From positions 4,075 through 57,791 of the forward strand of contig JAPPGB010000088.1 in the NCBI GenBank assembly GCA_028821475.1: DNA of 53,717 nucleotides, read 5' to 3'. The notes beneath the pieces were generated by a model that saw nothing but the letters and a program-made list of their open reading frames with translations, was not told where the DNA came from and did no database searches. A program made the translations under genes and the position numbers. Origin of the DNA: Spirochaetaceae bacterium (lineage in GTDB: Bacteria; Spirochaetota; Spirochaetia; SZUA-6; Bin103). Positions within the stretch are counted from its first letter, which is position 1, and each line of letters starts with the position of its first letter. This document shows positions 16,405 through 24,658 of the stretch, in pieces.

Positions 16405-18060
16405 ATGCTACGAATGTTCGCCTTGTCCGCCAGCCTGTTGCTGGCGGTGACCGCCGGGGCTTTCGCCTCGGCAACGGAGGAGGCGGCCGCCGAGGCCGCG
16501 GGCTTCAACGCCACCGGCTACCCGATCGTCGACGAGCCGGTGACCATCCGCGTGGTGTGGCAGAAGTGGGCCAGCCACGTCAAGGATCCCTCCGAGATGA
16601 TGGTGCCGGAGCAGGCGCGCGAGATTACCGGGGTCGAGGTCGACTGGATCGCGGTGAACGGCGATGCGTGGCTGGAGCGCACCAACCTGATGCTGGCGTC
16701 GGGCGACCTGCCGGACACGTTCGGGGCGCCGTTGAGCGACTTCAACGTGGTCAGCAACGGCGAGGCGGGCGCGTTCCTGCCGATGAACGACCTGATCGAC
16801 CAGTTCGCTCCCAACGTGACCGCGATTTTCGACAAGAAGCCCACGTTGCGTCCGTTCATTACCGCGTCCGACGGCAACATCTACGCGCTGTTCAAGCTCA
16901 ACGAGGGAAGCTGGACCACCACCTGTCCGCTCACCTACCTGAACAAGCCGTGGCTCGATGAGCTCGGCGCCGAGGTCCCTACCACCACCGAGGAGTACTA
17001 CGAGCTGCTGATGGCGGTAAAGAACGCGGGCGACCTGAACGGCAACGGCGAGGCGGACGAGATCCCGCTGTCGTTCAACTTCGGCGGCTGCGCTCAAGGC
17101 ATGAGCACGTTCTTCTGGGCGCATGGCCTGCCGGTGGAGGAAGGCTTCAGCGACAACCGCGACCTGATGATGGTGCAGGACGGCAAGGTGGTCTACGCTC
17201 CCACGCAGGAGGGCTTCCGGGACACGGCGAAGTACCTGCACCGGCTGTGGGAGGCGGGACTGGTCGATCCGGAGGTGTTTTCCCACGATTGGAGCGGCTA
17301 CGTTGCCAAGTTCAAGCAGGACCAACTGTTCAGCTTCAACGACTGGTGGGCGCAGAACCGCGTGGATACCAGCCGCTGGCTGGACTGGGAGTACCTGCCG
17401 GCGCTGAAGGCTCCCGGCTACGAGCCGAAGGCCAACTACCGCTTCTCCTGGGATCGCGGCATAGCGCCGATCACCGCCGCCGCCGAGCACCCCGAGGTGG
17501 TGATGCGCTGGATCGACTACTGGTACGATCCGCTCAACAGCCTCACCACCATGGAGGGGCCGCTCGGCGTGCGCGTGATCGAGAACGAAGACGGCACCTA
17601 CGGCGTGGCACCCACCCCGGAGGGACTCGGACTGTCGGAGTGGCGCGACCTGGAGACCATCGGACCGGGGTTCATCACCTCCATCGACAACGACATGTAC
17701 CTGAACATGTTCATCTTCGAGGCCGCCGAGATGTGCGGCACGGTGAAGTACGACACCTATGCCGACCAGTGGCCGGAGATGTACTGGCCGCGTCCGATGC
17801 TGTCCTCGGCGCAGATCAACGAAGAACAGACGATGCTGCCTGACATTCAAGCGCTGGTGAAGAAGACCCTCGCCCGGTGGATCACCGAGGGCGGCGCCGA
17901 CGAGGAGTGGGACCAGTTCCAGGAGGACCTGAACTCGATCGGCCTGCCGCGGCTGATGGAGATCTGGCAGGAGAACCTGGACAAGTTCCTGGCCGGCACC
18001 GGCGGCGTCACCCCGCGCCCCCACGACCGCGGCACCGGCCACCCGGTCCGGCCACTCTAA
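16405..18060 (+). CDS. Extracellular sugar-binding protein of the ABC importer, LplA-like
   Basis: The 551-residue precursor has a signal peptide (MLRMFALSASLLLAVTAGAFASA) followed by an Ala/Glu-rich start (TEEAAAEAAG), a style common in spirochaete binding proteins. The mature protein is a family-1 solute-binding fold of the large LplA type, with VTIRVVWQKWASHVKDP, MLASGDLPDTFG, IYALFKLNEGS and GDLNGNGEADEIPL (a Ca-binding-like loop). GAGGAGG before the ATG sets the start. The C-terminal ten residues are unusual and basic. It captures a sugar or oligosaccharide for the two permeases upstream; the substrate is unknown. It is followed by a strong hairpin. Confidence 0.92.
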   Translation: MLRMFALSASLLLAVTAGAFASATEEAAAEAAGFNATGYPIVDEPVTIRVVWQKWASHVKDPSEMMVPEQAREITGVEVDWIAVNGDAWLERTNLMLASGDLPDTFGAPLSDFNVVSNGEAGAFLPMNDLIDQFAPNVTAIFDKKPTLRPFITASDGNIYALFKLNEGSWTTTCPLTYLNKPWLDELGAEVPTTTEEYYELLMAVKNAGDLNGNGEADEIPLSFNFGGCAQGMSTFFWAHGLPVEEGFSDNRDLMMVQDGKVVYAPTQEGFRDTAKYLHRLWEAGLVDPEVFSHDWSGYVAKFKQDQLFSFNDWWAQNRVDTSRWLDWEYLPALKAPGYEPKANYRFSWDRGIAPITAAAEHPEVVMRWIDYWYDPLNSLTTMEGPLGVRVIENEDGTYGVAPTPEGLGLSEWRDLETIGPGFITSIDNDMYLNMFIFEAAEMCGTVKYDTYADQWPEMYWPRPMLSSAQINEEQTMLPDIQALVKKTLARWITEGGADEEWDQFQEDLNSIGLPRLMEIWQENLDKFLAGTGGVTPRPHDRGTGHPVRPL

Positions 18061-18099
18061 CTAGGGGCGCTCCAAGCGAGCGTTCACTTCACTCCAATA

Positions 18100-18130
18100 C
18101 AAGGAGGCGGCGGTTCACGCCGCCTCCTTG
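18100..18130 (+). terminator. Strong hairpin terminator after the sugar importer
   Basis: A perfect 13-bp stem (CAAGGAGGCGGCG with CGCCGCCTCCTTG) closes a 5-base loop about 40 bp after the binding-protein stop. There is no long T-run, so it may act as a transcript-stabilising hairpin as well as a terminator. Confidence 0.7.
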
Positions 18131-18236
18131 CATTACGGCCCCGCGCCCACACGGATGCAGTTGTCAATGTGCTCACCCGTGGAGCCAACAGGTGCCGCGC
18201 AGACCACAATGACCGCGCGGACCGCGCGATTGCGCG

Positions 18237-18830
18237 CTACTCGCGCACTTGCCGGCGCTTCTCGGCGGCCGTCACGGTGCCGGGAGAGTCCTCGACGACC
18301 TGGACGATGCGCTCGACCAACGTTCGCACCGGCGTGGCGATACCGCCGTCGGCCGGCTCTCCCGACAGGATGCGTATCGCTTCATGCGGCAGGCCGTCGG
18401 GTATCTCCGCCGGTGCGTTACCCAGCAGGAATGCCGCGGCCGCGTCGGCGTCGTCCGGCTCCGGCTTGCCGCGCGCCGCCGCCAGGGCGCCGACCGCCAG
18501 GCGCGCACCCTCCAGCGCCGGCGTCTGCGCCTCTTCCGCGAAGCCGCCCCCTTCCAGCAGTGCCGCGGCCTTGAGCTTGTGCACGGCCTGGTCTACCAGG
18601 GCGCGCACCCGAGCCGCCTGCGCCGCGGCGCGCTCCTGTTCGGCCCCAGGAGTCGGGTGGATCTCCCGCATCCGCTCCCCCGGCATGGTGATCAGCCCGT
18701 TCCGGGCAAGCCGCAGCAACGCCTCGTGGCTGGCCGCGTCGATCGCGGTCACGCGCATGCCGGTAGTCTCGGCGAGGCGGCGCTCTTCCTCCGCGGCGCT
18801 TGCCGCGGGCAGGCCCAACACCACCAGCAT
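18237..18830 (-). CDS. Hypothetical protein, possibly the C-terminal remnant of a larger protein
   Basis: The 197-residue frame is Ala/Glu/Arg-rich and helical. Its middle (HKLKAAALLEGGGFAEEAQTPALEGARLAVGALAAARG) resembles the HEPN-like helical tails seen on some large bacterial helicases. The first ATG has no ribosome binding site and the sequence starts abruptly in what looks like domain interior (MLVVLGLPAASAAEEERRLAE). I therefore think it is the tail of a truncated gene whose 5' part has been lost. It lies at the outer edge of the defence region. The helicase link is a weak inference. Confidence 0.4.
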   Translation of the reverse strand: MLVVLGLPAASAAEEERRLAETTGMRVTAIDAASHEALLRLARNGLITMPGERMREIHPTPGAEQERAAAQAARVRALVDQAVHKLKAAALLEGGGFAEEAQTPALEGARLAVGALAAARGKPEPDDADAAAAFLLGNAPAEIPDGLPHEAIRILSGEPADGGIATPVRTLVERIVQVVEDSPGTVTAAEKRRQVRE

Positions 18831-18849
18831 GGTAGAAAGGTGCGGCTCC

Positions 18850-19070
18850 GGTACGCCGAGGTCGGCCTACCCTGGTTGGACTACTACAGCGAGTCGGAAC
18901 CGGTCGCAGCCACCGATAAGCTGCGGGGGGTGTCCGGCATCGCCGCCCTCGGTGCCCAGAAGGGCAAAACGCCGCTCCCGGAGAACGAAACAACGCGTGT
19001 CGGCAACGTCATCCCGCTCGGCTCCACGCGTCGTGCACGCAAGAGCCGCCGGGTGCGGGAGATGCCCTGA
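18850..19070 (+). pseudogene. 5'-truncated gene fragment, unknown family
   Basis: In the plus-strand frame ending TGA at 19068-19070 the sequence turns protein-like: LPWLDYYSESEPVAATDKL, then GVSGIAALGAQKGKTPLPEN and a basic end. Upstream in the same frame the sequence looks like antisense of the neighbouring gene. No start codon or ribosome binding site precedes the protein-like part. I read it as the end of a gene cut by a rearrangement; I cannot name the family. The rest of 18831-19167 shows nothing else I can support. Confidence 0.35.
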
Positions 19071-19167
19071 GTATCTTCCGGGCTGCACGATCGGCTTGTC
19101 GCGCCGCCATACGGTAAGCTACCCTGCCGTATGGTCCGCGCCCGCCGGTCCCCGATGGTAGAATACC

Positions 19168-20175
19168 GTGAATCCTTTTCTTGAGGTTTTCGAAGGCAGC
19201 GCTGCCTTCCGATATCCCGAGGGCTATGATGAAATAGTCGGGGAGTTGGATCATCTGCTCGACTCCCGTGATGGAGGCCGGTTGACGCACAACCAGTACT
19301 TGACCGAGTTGAAGGATCTTGTCGCTCGTCATCCCGGCTTCATCGACGGCCACGCCCATGTCGGCTTCGCCTTGTTGGAACAGGATAGGCCCAAGCTCGC
19401 ACTGAAGGCCAGTTTGCGTGGTTTGGCGCTGGGAGAGGAGGCAATCCCGTCTGGCTTCGAAGGCAGGATCGCGTGGAGTTCTCTTGAGAACCGTCCCTTT
19501 CTCCGCGCGGCACACGGTGTCGTGCTCTGTTACCTGAGGTTGCGCCAACGTCGGAACGCTATTCCACTGATGGAAAAGATGCTGGCGTGGAACCCCAATG
19601 ACAATCAGGGTATCCGCTTTCTCCTTGGTTCCGAGTACCTTCGCGCCGGCATCGAGGACAAGGCCGCTGCGATATTCCACGCCGAAGGGCCGGACTATCC
19701 GCCCTATCGATACGAACTTGGGTTGTTGCTGTTTCGGACCGGCCGGCACCAAGCCGCTGCTACCAGTCTCCGCCATGGCTTCGTCGAGAACGGATACATC
19801 GCCGAGGTCCTCTGCGGCACTCCGGATCCCCTACCACTCCCCATCTGGCACGGCTCCAACTTCGCCGAGGCGGGACTGGCGCAGGATTACGTGTCGCAAT
19901 ACGGGGACCTTTGGTATCGCAGCCCGGCGGCGGTGGCGTTTCTGCGCTGGTTGCATATGCATCCCAAGATCATCGCTGAGCGTAGTGCGATCCTGGAGTG
20001 GAGGGAAGCCCTTCTCTGGGAGCGCGACGTCGAACGGCGGCGGATGCTCATCGATTGCGAGGAGACCTCTCTCAAGCGAATCGATGATCTCCTGTCCAAG
20101 GACATCGTCATCAAGCGCACCGATCGCCACGGACGAAAGGTAGCCCCCTGGCTGCATGCGGGGATGCGCTCATAG
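19168..20175 (+). CDS. Tetratricopeptide-repeat-like protein
   Basis: This 335-residue cytosolic protein has several TPR-like helix pairs between residues 40 and 230: FIDGHAHVGFALLEQDRPKLALKASLRGLALG, HGVVLCYLRLRQRRNAIPLMEKMLAWNPND and RYELGLLLFRTGRHQAAATSLRHGF. The C-terminal 100 residues contain a charged helical segment and end KVAPWLHAGMRS. The GTG start lies in TACCGTGAATCC without a clear ribosome binding site. TPR proteins act as protein-binding scaffolds; no partner is evident. It converges with the defence operon, with about 20 bp between the stops, and may or may not belong to that region. Confidence 0.75.
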   Translation: MNPFLEVFEGSAAFRYPEGYDEIVGELDHLLDSRDGGRLTHNQYLTELKDLVARHPGFIDGHAHVGFALLEQDRPKLALKASLRGLALGEEAIPSGFEGRIAWSSLENRPFLRAAHGVVLCYLRLRQRRNAIPLMEKMLAWNPNDNQGIRFLLGSEYLRAGIEDKAAAIFHAEGPDYPPYRYELGLLLFRTGRHQAAATSLRHGFVENGYIAEVLCGTPDPLPLPIWHGSNFAEAGLAQDYVSQYGDLWYRSPAAVAFLRWLHMHPKIIAERSAILEWREALLWERDVERRRMLIDCEETSLKRIDDLLSKDIVIKRTDRHGRKVAPWLHAGMRS

Positions 20176-20195
20176 CCCCCGTGGGGTACTCAGGT

Positions 20196-20588
20196 CTAAG
20201 TCGTAGCGCTTGCTGACCGTGGACGCATCAGGTGCTGCTGGTGATTGTCCTTCCAGGTCGGGGCATAGAGGATTACCGCACCCCGGTCATCTGCATTCCA
20301 GATCGGATACTCAAGACCCCAGTAAAAGAAGTGGGCCTTGGCGCCGTCCTCCAGGAGTTTCTCCTTCATGACCCCCGGCTTCGTGTAGACGACCACAAGG
20401 TCGTCCTTGTACACGGGTCGGAAGGGAAACCAGAACGCATCACAGTTCCCTGCCAGTACGGTCTCCGCATCATATCTGGTGCGGAGCAACGCGTAGTCAC
20501 CTATGTCAGTCGTTGCGAGTACTCTCAGCACCAGCCGCTCCTGATCGAGAACGCCCGGGTCCCGAATCCTGTCTACCCTGACCTTCAT
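20196..20588 (-). CDS. Hypothetical protein, last gene of the defence operon
   Basis: This 130-residue protein is mixed alpha/beta with aromatic-rich stretches (CDAFWFPFRPVYKDDLVVVYTK; KAHFFYWGLEYPIWNADDRGAVILYAPTWKDN). The layout suggests a small single-domain fold, but I recognise no family and no catalytic motif. The ATG overlaps the stop of the 53-residue membrane ORF as ATGA, so translation is probably coupled. Its position at the end of a long defence operon makes an accessory or effector role possible. Confidence 0.7.
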   Translation of the reverse strand: MKVRVDRIRDPGVLDQERLVLRVLATTDIGDYALLRTRYDAETVLAGNCDAFWFPFRPVYKDDLVVVYTKPGVMKEKLLEDGAKAHFFYWGLEYPIWNADDRGAVILYAPTWKDNHQQHLMRPRSASATT

Positions 20589-20746
20589 CTCCGTTTCACC
20601 ACCTGTGATACGAAACCCACCGCGATCAGCGTTATGCCCAGCCCGGCCGCCACCAAACCATAAGGCGGCACAGGTGACAGCGCTGGAATGGCACCGAGTG
20701 CAACTCCGCGGCTGACCGACCTGCAGCCGCTGGGCAGGAGACTCAC
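20585..20746 (-). CDS. 53-residue single-pass membrane protein in the defence operon
   Basis: This very short gene starts at GTG overlapping the DUF499 stop (GTGA) and stops overlapping the next ATG (ATGA). A short cytosolic or leader part with one cysteine precedes the hydrophobic stretch PPYGLVAAGLGITLIAVGFV and a basic end (SQVVKRR). This is a typical single transmembrane helix. Two exact 4-bp overlaps in succession are strong evidence that it is translated. I do not know a family for it. A membrane peptide in a defence operon could be an effector, an anchor, or a regulator; that is inference. Confidence 0.6.
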   Translation of the reverse strand: MSLLPSGCRSVSRGVALGAIPALSPVPPYGLVAAGLGITLIAVGFVSQVVKRR

Positions 20747-23700
20747 CGGAGTCGCAACGCGTCCGACACGTCGGCCAGTAGTTCGTTGATCTTGTCCACT
20801 GCGTCGGATGGGGGAGTCTCGTCGCCGCCGAACTCGACGCGAACGGTGAACTTCAGGTCGTTGCCTACGGCGGCCTTGGCGATTTCGGGAATCTGGTCTG
20901 ACAGGTCCTGGATGCCGTTGGCTTCGAGGACCGCCTCGGCGGTGAGGACGCCGGGCCGGGTGCCGGCGTATGGCTGTCGGCGCCCGTCGCCCAGCTTGTC
21001 GTCGGATGGCACGACCAGGGTCACGTGCCGGGCGCCGGCAAGGTCGCACGGCCACACGGCGCTGTCGGCGGAGAGCTCGACCCAGTGGGCACGGATCGCG
21101 TCTTCGATCACGGCGCGTACCGTCGCCCACGGAAGAGTCGCGCCGTGTTTCGTCGAAAGGGCGGTGGCGACGGCGAGTGCGTTCGTCGTCCCGTCACGCC
21201 ACGCATCGGGGATCGACTCGGCCATCATTTCGTCTACCGGAAGCCGCGCGGGGGGCGATCGCAGGGTCGCGACAGCGCTGAGCACACCGGCCGGCACCGG
21301 CTCACTCAGGATCGATGCCGGCCCGTTGGTCAGCCACACCAACCCCTGCTCCACCGCCTCCAGCACCGCGGCGTCGACGTGAGCCGGTTCGCATGCCGGG
21401 ACGAGCAGAGTCTCTTCGTAGCCTTCGCGAGGCAGGACAACCTCGCGCCCGCCGGCAAAGTAATCGTACACGTCCTGCACGGTAATGGCGTCCGTCTCCC
21501 AGAGTCCCGGGAGGTTGCCTTGTCGCAGCAACTCGGGTTCCAGGGCGCTCAGCTTCGCCGCTTCGGGGAGCACCAGTTCCAGGCCGGGATCATCGAGCGC
21601 TGGCTCGTCGATGCCCGATCGCCAGAATGTTCTGATCGTCCGATCTGGACGCGCAAGCCGAGCAACCCAGATCCCGTTGCGAACTCCGTCCAGCACGGTA
21701 TCGAGGATTCCCCTTGCGCGCAGCATCTTCGGTAGTTTCGGAAACTGCGCGAAGGCGCCCACCAAGTGCTTGACCCGCCGCGCTTGCTCGTCCTCGCGCC
21801 ACAGGTCATAGGGAGCGCCGGGTAACATCGCCTCCGCACTGATCGCGGTCTCCTGGATGCGTGATCGGCGGTCGGCCTTGATCGTCGTGAACAGCGGCTC
21901 GTCGCCGACCACGACCCGGAAGGCGTGGATGGCATCGCTTTCGCTCACGGTCACCACCATGCAATAGGCTGACCTGACCGCATCCGGCACCCGTATTCTG
22001 GCCGCGGCCGTTTCGGCGGCAAGCATCTGTTCGCGCAACGGGTCGATCGGCTGATCCTGCAACTGCGCGCGAACTTCCTCCCAACCGAGGTAGTCGCGTA
22101 CTCGCGTGCGCGCAGCCTCGAGACCGTCCCGCGACGGTACCGTGAGGACGACGGCGTTGCGGTACACCCTGGGGCGATCCGGGGTCGTCGTCTGTTCGAT
22201 GAACCTGCGCGCCTCCGCGCTCGGCTTGCCCGGGTCCGAGGCGGCCCGTGGGCCGAGCACGGCGTAGTGAAAAGCGCCGTCATCGCCGATGTCGCGCGGG
22301 CCTGCCGGCAGTTTGTGTACTCTCGCGCCGGCGGCGCTGGCCCCGGAGGCGAGGGTGCGCTGGCGCTCGATGGCGTCGATGAGCTGCGACTCGATCAGTG
22401 TCGGAGGCACCCGGTTGCGGCAGGCGTCGTCGTGCATCTGCCGCAGATTGGGACGATTGCCCAGGCGCCACGCCTTGGGCAGTTGCGCGGCCGCTCCAGA
22501 ACCATCCCCCCGCGTCGCGACCTCCGCCTCATCCAGAAACCACGACATCTCGGTCCAGCGCTGCAGCCCGGTTTCAAGCTCAATGCGGTCTGGCCTCGCC
22601 GCCCCGAGCAGTACCATCAGCTCCGGCGTCAACGCCTTCTGCCCGATCGGCTGACAGCTCAGAAAAACGGCCACCACCGCCTGTTCCAACTCCCGGTTGC
22701 GGACGCGGACCGCGTCGGACTGAATCGCACGCGCCTTGGCCAGTTCGCCTTCGAGGATCGGCCGCCACTGTTGGTGCGCACCGCCTTCAGTATCGACGCT
22801 GGCGAACGAGGCCAGCTCCCCTGCCGCTTCGGAAAGGTCGTTCTTGTCCCGCTCGTTCAGAAACACGTTGGGGCCGATCAGAGGGCCGGTGTCCCACCGC
22901 TCCGCGTCGCGCAGCGCGATCGCGAAGGCGCGCAGGATGCCGCGCGTGCGCTGGAAGCCGTCGAGTTGAGTCCACCGGGTGTAGAAGATCTCGGTGAGCT
23001 CCGGGTGAAAGGGGTAGCTGTCGAGATAGCGCTGCTCGGCGGCCGCGCGCCCCTTGGCGGTCTGCTCGTCGAGCGCCGCGATGCTGCCGACCGTCGCCGC
23101 CACGTGTGGACGGAACAGGTCCTGATCGCGTATCGACTCGGGCGTGAAGAACCGGCGCCGCAACACCTGCGCCACGTCCTCCTTGCTCACCGGACTTGCG
23201 TCTTCCTCCATCTGCCTGCCGAACACCTCGGACACGTCGCGCAACAGCTCGTTTCCCAACGCGTCGTGCCTGCGCTGATCGGAGGCCAGCAGCGACGCCA
23301 CCATGGCGCAACGGTCCACCTTGACCACCGCCTGCGTGAGGTACTGGAAGAAGCTGATCAACCTGCCGCGCCAACTCGGATCCATCTCGACCTGGACGCG
23401 GAGGTACATCAACACCTCGTCGAGCAGCACCAGCGTGGCGAGATCGTCGGCTTGCGGCTTGGCCAGCAATTCCACCAGGAGCGGTTCGGCCGGCGGCGTC
23501 TCTCGTTCGGCGTCCTGGCCAGTGGCGTGGATCATCCGCAGTCCATCCGGCCCGGCAAGCTGCCAGGCCAGCACGCTCCAAGGGTTCCTGAGCTTCCGCA
23601 GCTTCCCGTCCGGACCGGGGGTCTCCACACCTGTCTCGATGTCGATCTTGTCGAAGCACAGCGCCGCCACACGCGCCCGCGGCGGATTGAACCCGACGTG

Positions 23701-24066
23701 CGCCTCGAACTCGCGAACCGCGGGCAGGTCGGGCAACTCGCCGGGCTCATGTACCAGGTGCCGGAGCGCGATCAGTGTGTGGGTCTTGCCGCCGCCGTAG
23801 TTGACGGCCAGCTTGCGGTACGCCTTGTCACTCTGCCCGGCCAGCCGAAGGGCCACATCCTTGACCAGCTCGCGCAGATTGAGGGTGGGGTAGGTGAGGG
23901 CAAAGAACTGCCCCGGCTCCTCGTACACCGGCCGGTGCCCTTTCTGCATCACCACGTCGTACAGGTCGGCGGCAAACACCGCCAGTGGCAACTCGCCGCT
24001 CTTCAGATCGTCGCGCAGTTGGACGACCTCGTGCCACGGAGTCAGGGCTCCTCGTGAAGTGCTCAT
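20743..24066 (-). CDS. DUF499-family ATPase, defence-associated
   Basis: This 1107-residue P-loop protein begins WHEVVQLRDDLKSGELPLAVFAADLYDVV, the standard opening of DUF499 proteins. Walker A is NYGGGKTHT near residues 89-97 and Walker B is LVLLDEV near 211-217. The middle contains the long helical FFTPESIRDQDLFRPHV and YPFHPELTEIFYTRW segments of the family. The C-terminal part is alpha/beta. DUF499 proteins occur beside DNA methylases and helicases in defence regions and resemble the large ATPases of BREX/Pgl systems. I set the start at ATG 24066, 16 bp after the DUF4276 stop, with GAGGAG upstream. It probably uses ATP to control the restriction or modification machinery. Confidence 0.88.
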   Translation of the reverse strand: MSTSRGALTPWHEVVQLRDDLKSGELPLAVFAADLYDVVMQKGHRPVYEEPGQFFALTYPTLNLRELVKDVALRLAGQSDKAYRKLAVNYGGGKTHTLIALRHLVHEPGELPDLPAVREFEAHVGFNPPRARVAALCFDKIDIETGVETPGPDGKLRKLRNPWSVLAWQLAGPDGLRMIHATGQDAERETPPAEPLLVELLAKPQADDLATLVLLDEVLMYLRVQVEMDPSWRGRLISFFQYLTQAVVKVDRCAMVASLLASDQRRHDALGNELLRDVSEVFGRQMEEDASPVSKEDVAQVLRRRFFTPESIRDQDLFRPHVAATVGSIAALDEQTAKGRAAAEQRYLDSYPFHPELTEIFYTRWTQLDGFQRTRGILRAFAIALRDAERWDTGPLIGPNVFLNERDKNDLSEAAGELASFASVDTEGGAHQQWRPILEGELAKARAIQSDAVRVRNRELEQAVVAVFLSCQPIGQKALTPELMVLLGAARPDRIELETGLQRWTEMSWFLDEAEVATRGDGSGAAAQLPKAWRLGNRPNLRQMHDDACRNRVPPTLIESQLIDAIERQRTLASGASAAGARVHKLPAGPRDIGDDGAFHYAVLGPRAASDPGKPSAEARRFIEQTTTPDRPRVYRNAVVLTVPSRDGLEAARTRVRDYLGWEEVRAQLQDQPIDPLREQMLAAETAAARIRVPDAVRSAYCMVVTVSESDAIHAFRVVVGDEPLFTTIKADRRSRIQETAISAEAMLPGAPYDLWREDEQARRVKHLVGAFAQFPKLPKMLRARGILDTVLDGVRNGIWVARLARPDRTIRTFWRSGIDEPALDDPGLELVLPEAAKLSALEPELLRQGNLPGLWETDAITVQDVYDYFAGGREVVLPREGYEETLLVPACEPAHVDAAVLEAVEQGLVWLTNGPASILSEPVPAGVLSAVATLRSPPARLPVDEMMAESIPDAWRDGTTNALAVATALSTKHGATLPWATVRAVIEDAIRAHWVELSADSAVWPCDLAGARHVTLVVPSDDKLGDGRRQPYAGTRPGVLTAEAVLEANGIQDLSDQIPEIAKAAVGNDLKFTVRVEFGGDETPPSDAVDKINELLADVSDALRLR

Positions 24067-24082
24067 GATGCCGGTAATCTCC

Positions 24083-24658
24083 TCAAGTGGCGCCGACCGC
24101 CGCTTCAAGCCGCCGTGCAAGAGAATCGAAGTCCTCGGGACACTTCTGCCGGATCGCACCGATTCGCCGCGCCGCCTCCAAACCGAGCAGTTGTCTACCT
24201 TGGCCGGGCGTATCCGACACCCCGCGCAGTCGTACGACCGGATCGAAGTACCGCTCCTTGACCTGCACTTCCGCGCGCACATCAGCCCAACGCCACCCGT
24301 GAGGAAGTGTCAACCCGGCCAGCACCCAGGTTTCCAGTTCCTCCCACGCGTTCTCGGCGAAGAAAGGGAGCCGGCGCGTTCCAAACTGCCGCTCCATCTG
24401 ACGAAGTCTGAGATGCCGACCGAGCTTGCCATCGCGGTCCACGCACAAGACCACGATGTGTGCCATGCCACCGTGACGGCTCATTACCTCCGCTATACGG
24501 TTTGCCTTCAGGGCTTCGTCAACCCCGCCGAGCAGCGGTGCGCGACAGATCTCCACTTGGACGCGCCCCTTGCCGATGGTCTGAAAGAGCCGTGAGAACA
24601 GTGGCTTGAGAAGGTACTGGTCTTTGCGGAAGTCCTCGGGAATGACCAGCACTCTCAC
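24083..24658 (-). CDS. DUF4276/TOPRIM-like protein paired with the AAA ATPase
   Basis: The 191-residue protein reads MRVLVIPED (acidic Glu8 after the first strand), then IVVLCVDRDGK (Asp74-x-Asp76) and FFAENAWEELETWVLAGL. Glu followed by DxD in this order is the metal-binding pattern of TOPRIM nucleases, and the last motif is typical of DUF4276/RloB-type proteins. Its ATG overlaps the ATPase stop as ATGA, so the two are translationally coupled. Known two-gene pairs of this kind (ATPase plus TOPRIM, as in PARIS, AbiL or RloA/RloB) act as abortive-infection effectors. The exact family call is from memory of motifs. Confidence 0.75.
   Translation of the reverse strand: MRVLVIPEDFRKDQYLLKPLFSRLFQTIGKGRVQVEICRAPLLGGVDEALKANRIAEVMSRHGGMAHIVVLCVDRDGKLGRHLRLRQMERQFGTRRLPFFAENAWEELETWVLAGLTLPHGWRWADVRAEVQVKERYFDPVVRLRGVSDTPGQGRQLLGLEAARRIGAIRQKCPEDFDSLARRLEAAVGAT

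Noticed and set aside
22267-24057. 596-codon plus-strand frame opposite the DUF499 gene
   Set aside because: Antisense to a clear ATPase; composition is atypical and there is no ribosome binding site.
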